From contig JAURXW010000006.1 in assembly GCA_030654205.1 (NCBI GenBank), forward strand, positions 1-5,831: 5,831 bases of DNA. The letters run 5' to 3'. The position numbers were made by a program, and so were the translations under genes. Origin of the DNA: Bacteriovorax sp. (GTDB lineage Bacteria; Bdellovibrionota; Bacteriovoracia; Bacteriovoracales; Bacteriovoracaceae). Shown piece after piece: positions 1-5,831 of the stretch (position 1 is the first letter of the stretch; the number at the start of each line of letters is the position of its first letter). Under the pieces are notes generated by a model. That model was not told the origin of the DNA, did not search any database, and worked only from the letters and a program-made list of their open reading frames with translations.

Positions 1-2
1 TT

Positions 3-665
3 GATATTGAGCAACTAATTTTGGGGGCCAAAGATGCTCAAAAATTTTGCCTTGAAGAATCTTTTTCTAATCCGCTCTTGCTGGCTGCTGAATTCCTCTA
101 CCATTTAAAAAAAGAACAAAATATAAACCAGACAGTTGTGATGCCTTATTCATCAAAACTTCGCTCGTTTTCATTTTGGTTTACTCAGCTTTGGGCCGAA
201 AGCTTAGGTAAAAAGAAAAATATCGAAGGCGAAATTATCCATACTGGCTTTACTCCAGTTGTAGCTTATGGAGCTACAGATCAGCATTCTCAAATGCAGT
301 TATTCATGGAGGGTCCAAAAGATAAATGTTTTATTTTGATTGAGGTCGATTCTTTTGAGCATGATTTCAAACTTGCGACATCTCACTTAATCAGCAATAA
401 CCTACAAAAGCTTTCGGGTTTTAGCCTTGCTCAACTTATGCAAGCGGAGTTTGCGGGAACACTAATGGCCCTGCAGGAAAATAAAAGCCCTATACTCCAT
501 CTTAAAATTGCTAAAAATGATGAATTTCATCTTGGAGCGTTGATTGTATATTTCGAGGCCCTTACTGTTCTTATGGGCGACTACTTAATGATTGATCCTT
601 TTGATCAACCAGGAGTTGAAGCCGCGAAGTTACATGCCTTTCACTTTTTGAACCAGTTGAAATAA
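3..665 (+). CDS. pgi: Glucose-6-phosphate isomerase, C-terminal part (5' end outside window)
   Basis: Phosphoglucose isomerase interconverts glucose 6-phosphate and fructose 6-phosphate in the cytoplasm. The frame is open from base 3 (Asp-Ile-Glu-Gln-Leu-Ile-Leu-Gly), so the TTG at 21 is an internal Leu codon and the true start lies upstream. About 221 codons remain, covering the second SIS-type sugar isomerase domain. Visible family signatures are WAESLGKK (the Glu codon at 198-200 matches the catalytic Glu of the PGI family), YGATDQHSQMQLF (His codon 285-287, the ring-opening His position) and FDQPGVEAAK near the C-terminus (Lys codon 627-629, the conserved active-site Lys). The GATDQHSQ form matches the shorter bacterial PGIs rather than the E. 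coli type. The gene ends in TAA with no convincing terminator before the next gene, so some read-through is possible. Family assignment is secure; the length of the missing part is unknown. Confidence 0.93.
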   Translation, partial: DIEQLILGAKDAQKFCLEESFSNPLLLAAEFLYHLKKEQNINQTVVMPYSSKLRSFSFWFTQLWAESLGKKKNIEGEIIHTGFTPVVAYGATDQHSQMQLFMEGPKDKCFILIEVDSFEHDFKLATSHLISNNLQKLSGFSLAQLMQAEFAGTLMALQENKSPILHLKIAKNDEFHLGALIVYFEALTVLMGDYLMIDPFDQPGVEAAKLHAFHFLNQLK

Positions 666-685
666 TTTCATCTCTTGGTTAAAAT
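657..685 (+). promoter_or_regulatory. Candidate sigma70-type promoter for the cyclase–mutL–miaA operon
   Basis: TTGAAA (657-662, one mismatch to TTGACA) is followed after exactly 17 bases by TAAAAT (680-685, one mismatch to TATAAT). Transcription would begin near 691-693, leaving a leader of about 30 bases before the ATG at 722. The -35 box overlaps the last two sense codons of pgi. In AT-rich DNA such matches arise by chance fairly often, but position, spacing and orientation all fit. The assignment assumes the host's main sigma factor uses the usual consensus. Confidence 0.45.
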
Positions 686-706
686 TATGACTAGAGAAAC
701 ACTTAT

Positions 707-711
707 AAGGG
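707..711 (+). promoter_or_regulatory. Ribosome binding site of the diguanylate cyclase gene
   Basis: AAGGG lies 10 bases before the ATG at 722. The match is modest and the spacing is slightly long, but no better site exists in the gap. It supports the ATG at 722, so the short N-terminal tail before the FHA domain is probably real. Confidence 0.5.
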
Positions 712-721
712 ATCCAATAAA

Positions 722-1630
722 ATGAGCAGTGATGATACAACCATCGTCTTAACAGATATTCGAGCGGCCTTACAAGCTTCTGAAAAAGAGGCTCAATTAA
801 AGCCGGCGGCCCTATTAGTTGTTGGTGGTGATCTCAATGGAACTATTTTTGATCTAACTGAACCACAAGTTGGGATTGGTAGAAATGCAGATAATACAAT
901 TGCATTAGAATTTAATGGAGTTTCTCGATATCATTTTAAACTTTTAGCAAGTGGTGAATCACATGTACTAGAAGATTGTGGATCAAAAAATGGAACATAC
1001 TTAAATAATAAAAGAGTTGAAAGTTTAACTCCGCTTGCGAAAGGCGATATTATTAAAATTGGAAGTATCGCTCTTAAATATCTCCCGAAAGGAGATCCTG
1101 AACGATTAACTTATGACAAGTTGAACTTAGAAGCCAACACCGATAAACACACTGGATGTTATAATAAAACTTATTTTAATAACCGTATTTTACTGGAAGT
1201 GAATAAATGTAAAGTAACTGGTGAGCCACTTTCACTTGTACTTTTTGATTTGGACCATTTTAAAAAATTAAATGATGGTTTCGGGCACGATGCTGGTGAT
1301 TATGTTTTAAAAGAAATGGCAGCTGTCATTCGCGCCAACGGAATTCGCGAACAGGATGTTTTTGCTCGCTACGGTGGTGAAGAATTTGTAATTCTTCTTC
1401 CAAAGACTAACTTAAAACAATCATTTGAAATTTCTGAGCGATTAAGAAAATTAATTGAAAATAAAGAATTTTTATATGATGGAAAACGACTCCCCGTAAC
1501 GGCTTCAATTGGTGTTGCTGATTACCGTCAGGGAGTGATAACCGGAACAGATCTTTTCAAGAGAGCAGACGACGCTGTTTACAAGGCTAAAGAAGCTGGA
1601 CGAAATCAAGTCCAATTCTACAAAGGCTAA
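722..1630 (+). CDS. dgcB: FHA–GGDEF diguanylate cyclase, DgcB-like
   Basis: This cytoplasmic protein of 302 aa should make cyclic di-GMP from two GTP under control of a phosphothreonine-binding domain. No signal peptide or membrane segment is visible. Residues 1-28 are a polar tail with Thr6, Thr7 and Thr11. Residues 31-122 form an FHA domain with its binding residues: GIGR (Arg54), SRYH (Ser68, His71) and GSKNGTYLN (Asn90). The GGDEF domain spans about 135-300, with FDLDHFKKLND (Asp176 metal ligand), GHDAGD (188-193), an intact GGEEF loop (218-222) and RADDAVYKAK followed by GRN near the end. An RxxD inhibitory site (Arg209-Asp212) sits exactly five residues before GGEEF, so product feedback inhibition is expected. 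The architecture is that of Bdellovibrio bacteriovorus DgcB, needed for prey invasion and reported to bind its own phosphorylated N-terminus. Orthology is inferred, not proven. Its stop codon overlaps the mutL start. Confidence 0.9.
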   Translation: MSSDDTTIVLTDIRAALQASEKEAQLKPAALLVVGGDLNGTIFDLTEPQVGIGRNADNTIALEFNGVSRYHFKLLASGESHVLEDCGSKNGTYLNNKRVESLTPLAKGDIIKIGSIALKYLPKGDPERLTYDKLNLEANTDKHTGCYNKTYFNNRILLEVNKCKVTGEPLSLVLFDLDHFKKLNDGFGHDAGDYVLKEMAAVIRANGIREQDVFARYGGEEFVILLPKTNLKQSFEISERLRKLIENKEFLYDGKRLPVTASIGVADYRQGVITGTDLFKRADDAVYKAKEAGRNQVQFYKG

Positions 1631-3333
1631 TGAATACAGTTTACCCAAATCCCAAAATTGAAATTCTCCCAGAACATATCATCGACCAAATAAAAGCGGG
1701 TGAAGTTCTGGAGCGCCCGGCCTCTTTAATAAAAGAATTATTGGAAAATTCACTCGATGCTGGTGCAACTGAAATTAATATTCACATTGTCGAAAATGGT
1801 CTAGATCTTCTAAGCATTGAAGACAATGGCCATGGTATGAGTTTTGAAAATCTTCCTTATGCATTTCTAAGACATGCAACTTCGAAATTAAAAGTCTATG
1901 AAGATCTTTACCATTTACAGAGTTTTGGATTTCGTGGAGAAGCCTTGGCAAGTGTTGCCAGTAGTGCACGATTAACCTGTACAACACAGCCAACAAATTT
2001 AAATGAAGCCGGTGGGAAACTAATAATACATGGTGGCTCACAGGAACTTTTAATTCCCTATCAATCAAGTACTAATGGAACATCACTTTATATTAAAGAC
2101 CTTTTTTATAATACTCCGGCCCGATTAAAATTTATAAAATCAAAAGTAAGCGAAAAATCTGCTTTAAAAAAAATGCTTTATGCTTTTGTCCTTTCTAATC
2201 CGCAAACCTTGTTTTCAATTAAATGGGACGATAAAGAAAAAGAAATTTTTAAGATAGCCCCAGCTGATGAAACTCAAAAGCGAGTTGAACAAGTCTTTTT
2301 TTCAAAAGCCCTAAAAGGAATAAATTCAGAAATTTGGACTGCCACCGAATACTATCAAGATTATAAGGTTGAAGTTTATTTTTCTCCAGTTACTAGCTCC
2401 ACACCTCAATATCGACATCATTATCTTTTTGCCAATAACCGTTTTTTCCAAGATAAATCGCTTCACTTATCCGTGCTAAGAACCCTTGAGCCGATTTGGC
2501 GATTTGGCGAAAGCGGTCATTACATGGTAAAAATCACGGTTCCAGCTGAAGAGGTTGATGTTAATGTGCATCCAAATAAAACTCAGATTAAATTTTTAAA
2601 ATCAGACGTTATTTATTCGCTTTTGGTCACATCCCTCCGGGCGGCGCTGAAAAAAAATACGGGCATTTTACCATCTTCAACCTCAACTTTTACAGCGCCA
2701 ACTTCATATGGATCGAATCCCCAAACGCAATTTTTCTCGCGTGAAGAAAATCAGTCTTTCGATTTAATGCATATGAATTTCTCAGAAAAAAAATTGGAAG
2801 TTGAAAATACTCAGTTTCATTCTTCATCTCCAATTCTTGGTTTTATCTCAACATCAATCGTGCTTTTGTCATTTGAAGAACAATTTTTTGTAGCTGATAT
2901 TAGAAAAATTATGGCTTCATTTATTTCAAGCTCACTTTTAAATTTTATAAAAAATGACGAACTTTCAGGTCCCCTACTCATAAGTGAGCCTTTCAAAATC
3001 CCTCTCGGGAAAATTGACACTCACTTTGAAGATTTAAAAGACTTAGGTTTTGACTTGGACCGACTTAACTCTGACGTTATTGCACTTAGAACTTTACCTC
3101 GTTTTGTTTCTCAAAATATTTCAAGAGATATTATGACTTGCCTTCTTAATTATTTTCAACAGACCAAGATTGCAAAATTTGAAATCGCAAGCTTCAAGTC
3201 CTATTTAGAAAGTAATTGGCCAATAACTTCTCCACTCCCCATCCATACGCTGACTCAAATTTTAGAAAATAATGAAGTTAAGAGTTCAGCTTTAATTTTA
3301 TTAAATGATAAAAACTTAAAGAGCTTGTTGTAA
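1630..3333 (+). CDS. mutL: DNA mismatch repair protein MutL, without endonuclease motif
   Basis: MutL is the ATPase matchmaker of mismatch repair, linking MutS to downstream strand removal. The 567 aa are shorter than the 615 of E. coli. The GHKL ATPase is complete: KELLEN (Glu36 general base, Asn40 Mg ligand), DNGHGM (65-70), RHATSK (81-86), FGFRGEAL (99-106) and NGT (149-151). The transducer domain follows, with VDVNVHPNKTQIKF (309-322; Lys317 corresponds to the conserved ATP-contacting Lys). A short Ser/Thr-rich linker covers about 341-400. The C-terminal dimerisation domain (about 401-550) is divergent. Where DQHA(x)2E(x)4E is expected it reads ADIRKIMASF (422-431), and no later CPHGRP-type motif is visible, so nuclease activity is unlikely. 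The ATG shares one base with the cyclase stop (TAATG), with AAAGG three bases upstream. The coding sequence carries three A8 runs. Confidence 0.96.
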   Translation: MNTVYPNPKIEILPEHIIDQIKAGEVLERPASLIKELLENSLDAGATEINIHIVENGLDLLSIEDNGHGMSFENLPYAFLRHATSKLKVYEDLYHLQSFGFRGEALASVASSARLTCTTQPTNLNEAGGKLIIHGGSQELLIPYQSSTNGTSLYIKDLFYNTPARLKFIKSKVSEKSALKKMLYAFVLSNPQTLFSIKWDDKEKEIFKIAPADETQKRVEQVFFSKALKGINSEIWTATEYYQDYKVEVYFSPVTSSTPQYRHHYLFANNRFFQDKSLHLSVLRTLEPIWRFGESGHYMVKITVPAEEVDVNVHPNKTQIKFLKSDVIYSLLVTSLRAALKKNTGILPSSTSTFTAPTSYGSNPQTQFFSREENQSFDLMHMNFSEKKLEVENTQFHSSSPILGFISTSIVLLSFEEQFFVADIRKIMASFISSSLLNFIKNDELSGPLLISEPFKIPLGKIDTHFEDLKDLGFDLDRLNSDVIALRTLPRFVSQNISRDIMTCLLNYFQQTKIAKFEIASFKSYLESNWPITSPLPIHTLTQILENNEVKSSALILLNDKNLKSLL

Positions 3334-4292
3334 TGAATAAGCTAATTATTATCTCAGGACCTACTGCTTCTGGAAAAACTAAAACGAGTATTGATCTTGC
3401 TCATGAAATCATTTCGAAATATAAAATTCCAACCGTGATAATTAATTTTGACTCTCTTTTGTTCTACAAGGAGCTCTCCATAGGTACAGCGAAGCCTACA
3501 CTGGCCGAGCGACAAGGAATAGAGCATTTTATGATTGATATTGAATCAATTAAATCGCCTATGAATGTTGCAAATTTTATTAAAATTGGTGAAGTTATAA
3601 TCAAAGAGCAAATGGCCCTAGGTAAATGTATTATTTTGGTCGGTGGTAGTGCATTTTACTTGCGAGCACTTTTTAAAGGAATGTACGAATCTGTTACTCC
3701 CACTGAGCAGATTAAAAATAAAATTGATACCATTTACAAACAAGATGGCATTGAAGCAATAATCAATTTTCTCAAAACGCATGATCCAGAATCTTTAGAA
3801 AACCTACATCAAAACGACCATTATCGCATGATGAGAGCTGCTATCCATTTTGAAATGACAGGTACTAAAATTTCAACTCAAAAAAGAAATCTCGATATTC
3901 ATTCTCCATATGATTTTTCACAAATTATCCACCCTTGGGAAATTCTCCATTTATACCTAGATATTCCCAAAGAGCAGCACTTCGAAATTATTAAAAATCG
4001 TACAGAGAAAATGTTTAGTGAAGGCTTACTTGAAGAAATCAAAGAGCTTCAAAATCAGCATTTCACCTTTGAAGAAAAACCACTCAAATCAATCGGATAT
4101 AAAGAAGTTATCCAATGGATCAACGGACACTTTTTAAATCAGAATGACTGCATCGAAAGAATCTCCATCTCGACTCGGCAATTGGCTAAATCGCAGCGTA
4201 CCTTCTTTAGAAAAATCACCCCCAAGCTAAGCTTTAATCCCTTAACTGACCAGGAGAAAATTTTCTCTGCGGTAGAGCAATTTCTAAGTTAG
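3333..4292 (+). CDS. miaA: tRNA dimethylallyltransferase MiaA
   Basis: MiaA transfers dimethylallyl from DMAPP to N6 of A37 in tRNAs reading UNN codons, making i6A, which stabilises codon pairing and frame. The 319 aa are typical of the family. Visible motifs: the P-loop GPTASGKT (9-16), the DS pair of the DSLLFY segment (Asp40 is the likely catalytic Asp), GTAKP (51-55), VGGSAFYL (103-110), NDHYRMMRA with MTGTKIS (161-181), KSIGYKEV (252-259) and the tRNA-binding TRQLAKSQRTFFRK (281-294). The ATG begins on the last base of the mutL stop in TAATG, exactly like the preceding junction, which implies translational coupling. mutL–miaA adjacency is common in bacteria. The stop is TAG, while the other complete genes here end in TAA. 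No residue needed for activity appears missing. Confidence 0.97.
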   Translation: MNKLIIISGPTASGKTKTSIDLAHEIISKYKIPTVIINFDSLLFYKELSIGTAKPTLAERQGIEHFMIDIESIKSPMNVANFIKIGEVIIKEQMALGKCIILVGGSAFYLRALFKGMYESVTPTEQIKNKIDTIYKQDGIEAIINFLKTHDPESLENLHQNDHYRMMRAAIHFEMTGTKISTQKRNLDIHSPYDFSQIIHPWEILHLYLDIPKEQHFEIIKNRTEKMFSEGLLEEIKELQNQHFTFEEKPLKSIGYKEVIQWINGHFLNQNDCIERISISTRQLAKSQRTFFRKITPKLSFNPLTDQEKIFSAVEQFLS

Positions 4293-4295
4293 TGC

Positions 4296-4319
4296 TAAAA
4301 TAATCTATAGATTTTATTA
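4296..4319. promoter_or_regulatory. AT-rich imperfect palindrome before the ppsR-type gene; possible operator
   Basis: The core AATCTATAGATT (4302-4313) is a perfect 12-base palindrome. Extending it to 4296-4319 keeps symmetry except for two mismatched pairs (4299/4316 and 4301/4314). It lies in the 51-base gap between miaA and the next gene, with CATAAT (4320-4325), a possible -10 box, right after it. No matching -35 box was found. Without GC pairs or a loop it is not a credible rho-independent terminator. A dimeric repressor site is possible, but palindromes of this size also occur by chance in AT-rich DNA. Confidence 0.25.
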
Positions 4320-4334
4320 CATAATATCCTGGCA

Positions 4335-4339
4335 AGAGG
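4335..4339 (+). promoter_or_regulatory. Ribosome binding site of the PPDK/PEPS regulator gene
   Basis: AGAGG ends four bases before the ATG at 4344. It is the clearest Shine-Dalgarno match in the window, with close but usable spacing. It fixes the start just ahead of the family's conserved N-terminal strand and its SDGTGET motif, and suggests independent translation rather than coupling to miaA. Confidence 0.6.
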
Positions 4340-4343
4340 TCCT

Positions 4344-5204
4344 ATGGCGCTAGAAACTCAACGTTTAAAAATTATCGTGATTTCTGATGGAACTGGTGAA
4401 ACCGCTACTGCTATTTCAAGAGCAGTTATGGCCCAATTCAAGGATCGCGAAGTTTATTTTACTCGCTATAAAAACATTAGAACAATTGAACAAATTGATG
4501 CCATTTTCAATGAAGCTGCCATTCATCATGATCTTGTAATCCATACAATTGTTTCGGGAAAACTTCGTGAATATATTGCTGAGTTATCAAGAAATAAGCA
4601 CGTTAGAACTTTGGATTTAATTGGTCCAGCACTTACCGCATTCTCAAATTATTTTAATCAAGAACCAATGTCTGAACCTGGATTACTTCGTGCCGTAAAC
4701 GAAGAGTACTACAAAAGAGTTGAGGCGATGGAATTTACTCTCAATCATGATGACGGACGAAATCTTGCATCATTACATTTAGCTGATGTAATTTTAGTCG
4801 GTGTCTCAAGAACTTCAAAAACTCCCTTATCTGTCTACTTATCCCAGCATGGTATTAAAGTAGTAAATATACCAATGATTAAAGACCAACCACTTCCAAA
4901 TGAACTTTTGGAAGTTGATCAAAGAAAAATATTCGCACTCACAATTGATCCTGATTCTCTTAGCGAAATTAGAAAAAATAGATTACAACGCTTAGGTGCT
5001 GACAAACATCAGGGTGAATATGCTGAACACCATAAAATTGTTGAAGAAATCGAATGGGCCAATAAAATATTTAAAGAAAATAAGCGGTGGCCTGTATTTA
5101 ATGTAACTGATAAAGCACTAGAAGAAACAGCTGCAGACATTTTAAAACTTTTGAATATGAGAAAAAATAATATTTTCAAACAATCAAAAAACGATCCGAC
5201 ATAA
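4344..5204 (+). CDS. ppsR: Pyruvate,phosphate dikinase / PEP synthase regulatory protein (DUF299 kinase-phosphorylase)
   Basis: Members of this family are bifunctional. They inactivate PPDK or PEP synthase by ADP-dependent phosphorylation of a Thr near the catalytic His, and reactivate it by Pi-dependent removal of that phosphate, releasing PPi. They thereby switch pyruvate-to-PEP flux. The 286 aa slightly exceed the usual 270-280. Diagnostic segments are SDGTGETA (14-21), EFTLNHDDG (130-138), the P-loop GVSRTSKT (153-160) with the following YLSQHGIKVVNIP, and NVTDKALEETA (253-263) near the C-terminus. The last 13 or so residues (KNNIFKQSKNDPT) form a polar Lys/Asn-rich extension. Neither PPDK nor PEP synthase is in the window, so the target cannot be decided and the symbol is generic. 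The next gene starts two bases after its stop. Confidence 0.94.
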   Translation: MALETQRLKIIVISDGTGETATAISRAVMAQFKDREVYFTRYKNIRTIEQIDAIFNEAAIHHDLVIHTIVSGKLREYIAELSRNKHVRTLDLIGPALTAFSNYFNQEPMSEPGLLRAVNEEYYKRVEAMEFTLNHDDGRNLASLHLADVILVGVSRTSKTPLSVYLSQHGIKVVNIPMIKDQPLPNELLEVDQRKIFALTIDPDSLSEIRKNRLQRLGADKHQGEYAEHHKIVEEIEWANKIFKENKRWPVFNVTDKALEETAADILKLLNMRKNNIFKQSKNDPT

Positions 5205-5206
5205 AT

Positions 5207-5831
5207 ATGGAAATTTTTAAAGATTTAAATGATATCACTTTACACTTTTCCGCAACTGTCGGAATCAATATTTATAACGAAGAGGGGCATAAGCTCGGAA
5301 GCTTGATCGACTATTTTATAGATTACGAAGAAATTTATCCTTCCGTATTAGCATTACAATATAAACGAAGCGGTGTTCTTTTTTATATTTTGTGGGAAGA
5401 AATTATTAGTTTTTCTTATAAGAAAATTATAATTAAAAAAGAAGCATTCCCAAGAAGAAGTCGAACATTTCCTAAAACACTTAATTCAAAAATAGTAACC
5501 AGCATTTTAGCCAATCAATTTGCGGGTCCCACGGTCGAGTATCCACCTCTCGGCCAAATTGTTCTTGATAAACAAATTGTTGATACTCATGGTAAAAAAG
5601 TTGTTCGTGTGAATGATATTCAATTTATTCGTGCAGGTAAAGAATTACGAGTCACTCATGCCGAAGTTGGATTAAGAAGTTTTGTCAGACGACTCAACTT
5701 AGAAAAACCTATTGATTTCATCATAAAATTAATTCACCCTCAATCAAAATATTTAAGCAACGATACCACGATAAACTGGAAGTATGTTCACGCTATTCCC
5801 AATCGTAATATTCAAAAAAGTGTTCGACTCA
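5207..5831 (+). CDS. PRC-barrel protein of the MgtE_N/CBS type, N-terminal part (3' end outside window)
   Basis: The frame is open from the ATG at 5207 to the right edge (208 codons), and an in-frame TAA at 5168-5170 limits any upstream extension. There is no clear Shine-Dalgarno; the start lies two bases after the preceding TAA, so translation by coupling is likely. Residues about 15-80 resemble one PRC-barrel (IYNEEGHKLGSLIDYFID, then YPSVLAL). Residues about 118-198 form a second, with the strong signature LDKQIVDTHGKKVVRVNDIQF split over 120-140, then EVGLRSFVRRLNL and a closing INWKYVHAIP strand. This pattern is known from cytoplasmic proteins annotated as magnesium transporter MgtE N-terminal/CBS domain proteins, where two PRC-like domains precede MgtE_N and paired CBS domains. 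Those proteins are not themselves channels and are often beside an NRAMP-type metal transporter gene. The downstream domains are inferred, not seen. Confidence 0.75.
   Translation, partial: MEIFKDLNDITLHFSATVGINIYNEEGHKLGSLIDYFIDYEEIYPSVLALQYKRSGVLFYILWEEIISFSYKKIIIKKEAFPRRSRTFPKTLNSKIVTSILANQFAGPTVEYPPLGQIVLDKQIVDTHGKKVVRVNDIQFIRAGKELRVTHAEVGLRSFVRRLNLEKPIDFIIKLIHPQSKYLSNDTTINWKYVHAIPNRNIQKSVRL

Noticed and set aside
21..23. TTG as start codon of the first gene
   Set aside because: The frame is open to the window edge and reads sensible PGI sequence upstream of it; only the C-terminal part of the protein is present, so this is an internal Leu codon.
671..697. TCTCT...AGAGA inverted repeat after pgi, considered as a terminator
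   Set aside because: The stem is only five pairs with a loop of about 17 bases, and no T-run follows; it also overlaps the better-supported promoter candidate.
1775..2068. 97-codon open frame on the - strand
   Set aside because: It lies entirely antisense to the conserved ATPase domain of mutL, has no family resemblance and no supporting ribosome binding site; it is a shadow frame.
2817..3020. 67-codon open frame on the - strand
   Set aside because: It lies within mutL, in antisense to its C-terminal domain, and shows no recognisable motif.
3451..3470. DSLLFY in MiaA considered as loss of the Gln in the common DSxQ(I/V)Y motif
   Set aside because: E. coli MiaA carries DSALIY at this place, so a Leu there is normal variation; the catalytic Asp is kept.
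4302..4313. AATCTATAGATT considered as a rho-independent terminator of miaA
   Set aside because: It has no loop and almost no GC pairs, so it could not form a stable RNA hairpin; the following T-rich stretch is broken by A's.

Overview
The window is a compact, AT-rich stretch of bacterial chromosome. All six genes are on the + strand and separated by at most about 56 bases. It looks like an ordinary housekeeping region with one signalling gene of real interest. The low GC, the co-directional layout and the FHA–GGDEF protein next to mutL and miaA suggest a Bdellovibrionota organism, perhaps the low-GC Bacteriovorax/Halobacteriovorax side. That assignment is an inference from family resemblance; no rRNA or other taxonomic marker is present.

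Layout: (1) the 3' part of a glucose-6-phosphate isomerase gene (pgi), cut by the left edge; (2) a short gap with a good sigma70-type promoter candidate (TTGAAA, 17-bp spacer, TAAAAT) overlapping the last pgi codons; (3) an FHA–GGDEF diguanylate cyclase resembling DgcB of Bdellovibrio; (4) mutL and (5) miaA, each starting on the last base of the previous stop codon (TAATG junctions), so genes 2-4 look like one translationally coupled operon; (6) a 51-base gap with an AT-rich palindrome and a good Shine-Dalgarno; (7) a pyruvate,phosphate dikinase / PEP synthase regulatory kinase-phosphorylase (ppsR type, DUF299); (8) 2 bases further on, the first 208 codons of a protein with two PRC-barrel-like domains, of the type that normally continues into MgtE_N and CBS domains. 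It is cut by the right edge.

Functionally, pgi and the PPDK/PEPS regulator both act in glycolysis/gluconeogenesis. MutL (mismatch repair) and MiaA (tRNA i6A37) both affect mutation or decoding fidelity and are often neighbours in bacteria. The diguanylate cyclase heads that operon, an unusual link between c-di-GMP signalling and repair/tRNA genes. The best leads are the possible self-phosphopeptide tail of the cyclase and a MutL C-terminal domain without any recognisable endonuclease motif. No RNA gene, mobile element, CRISPR array or integration signature was seen, and I found no clear evidence of a wholly new system.
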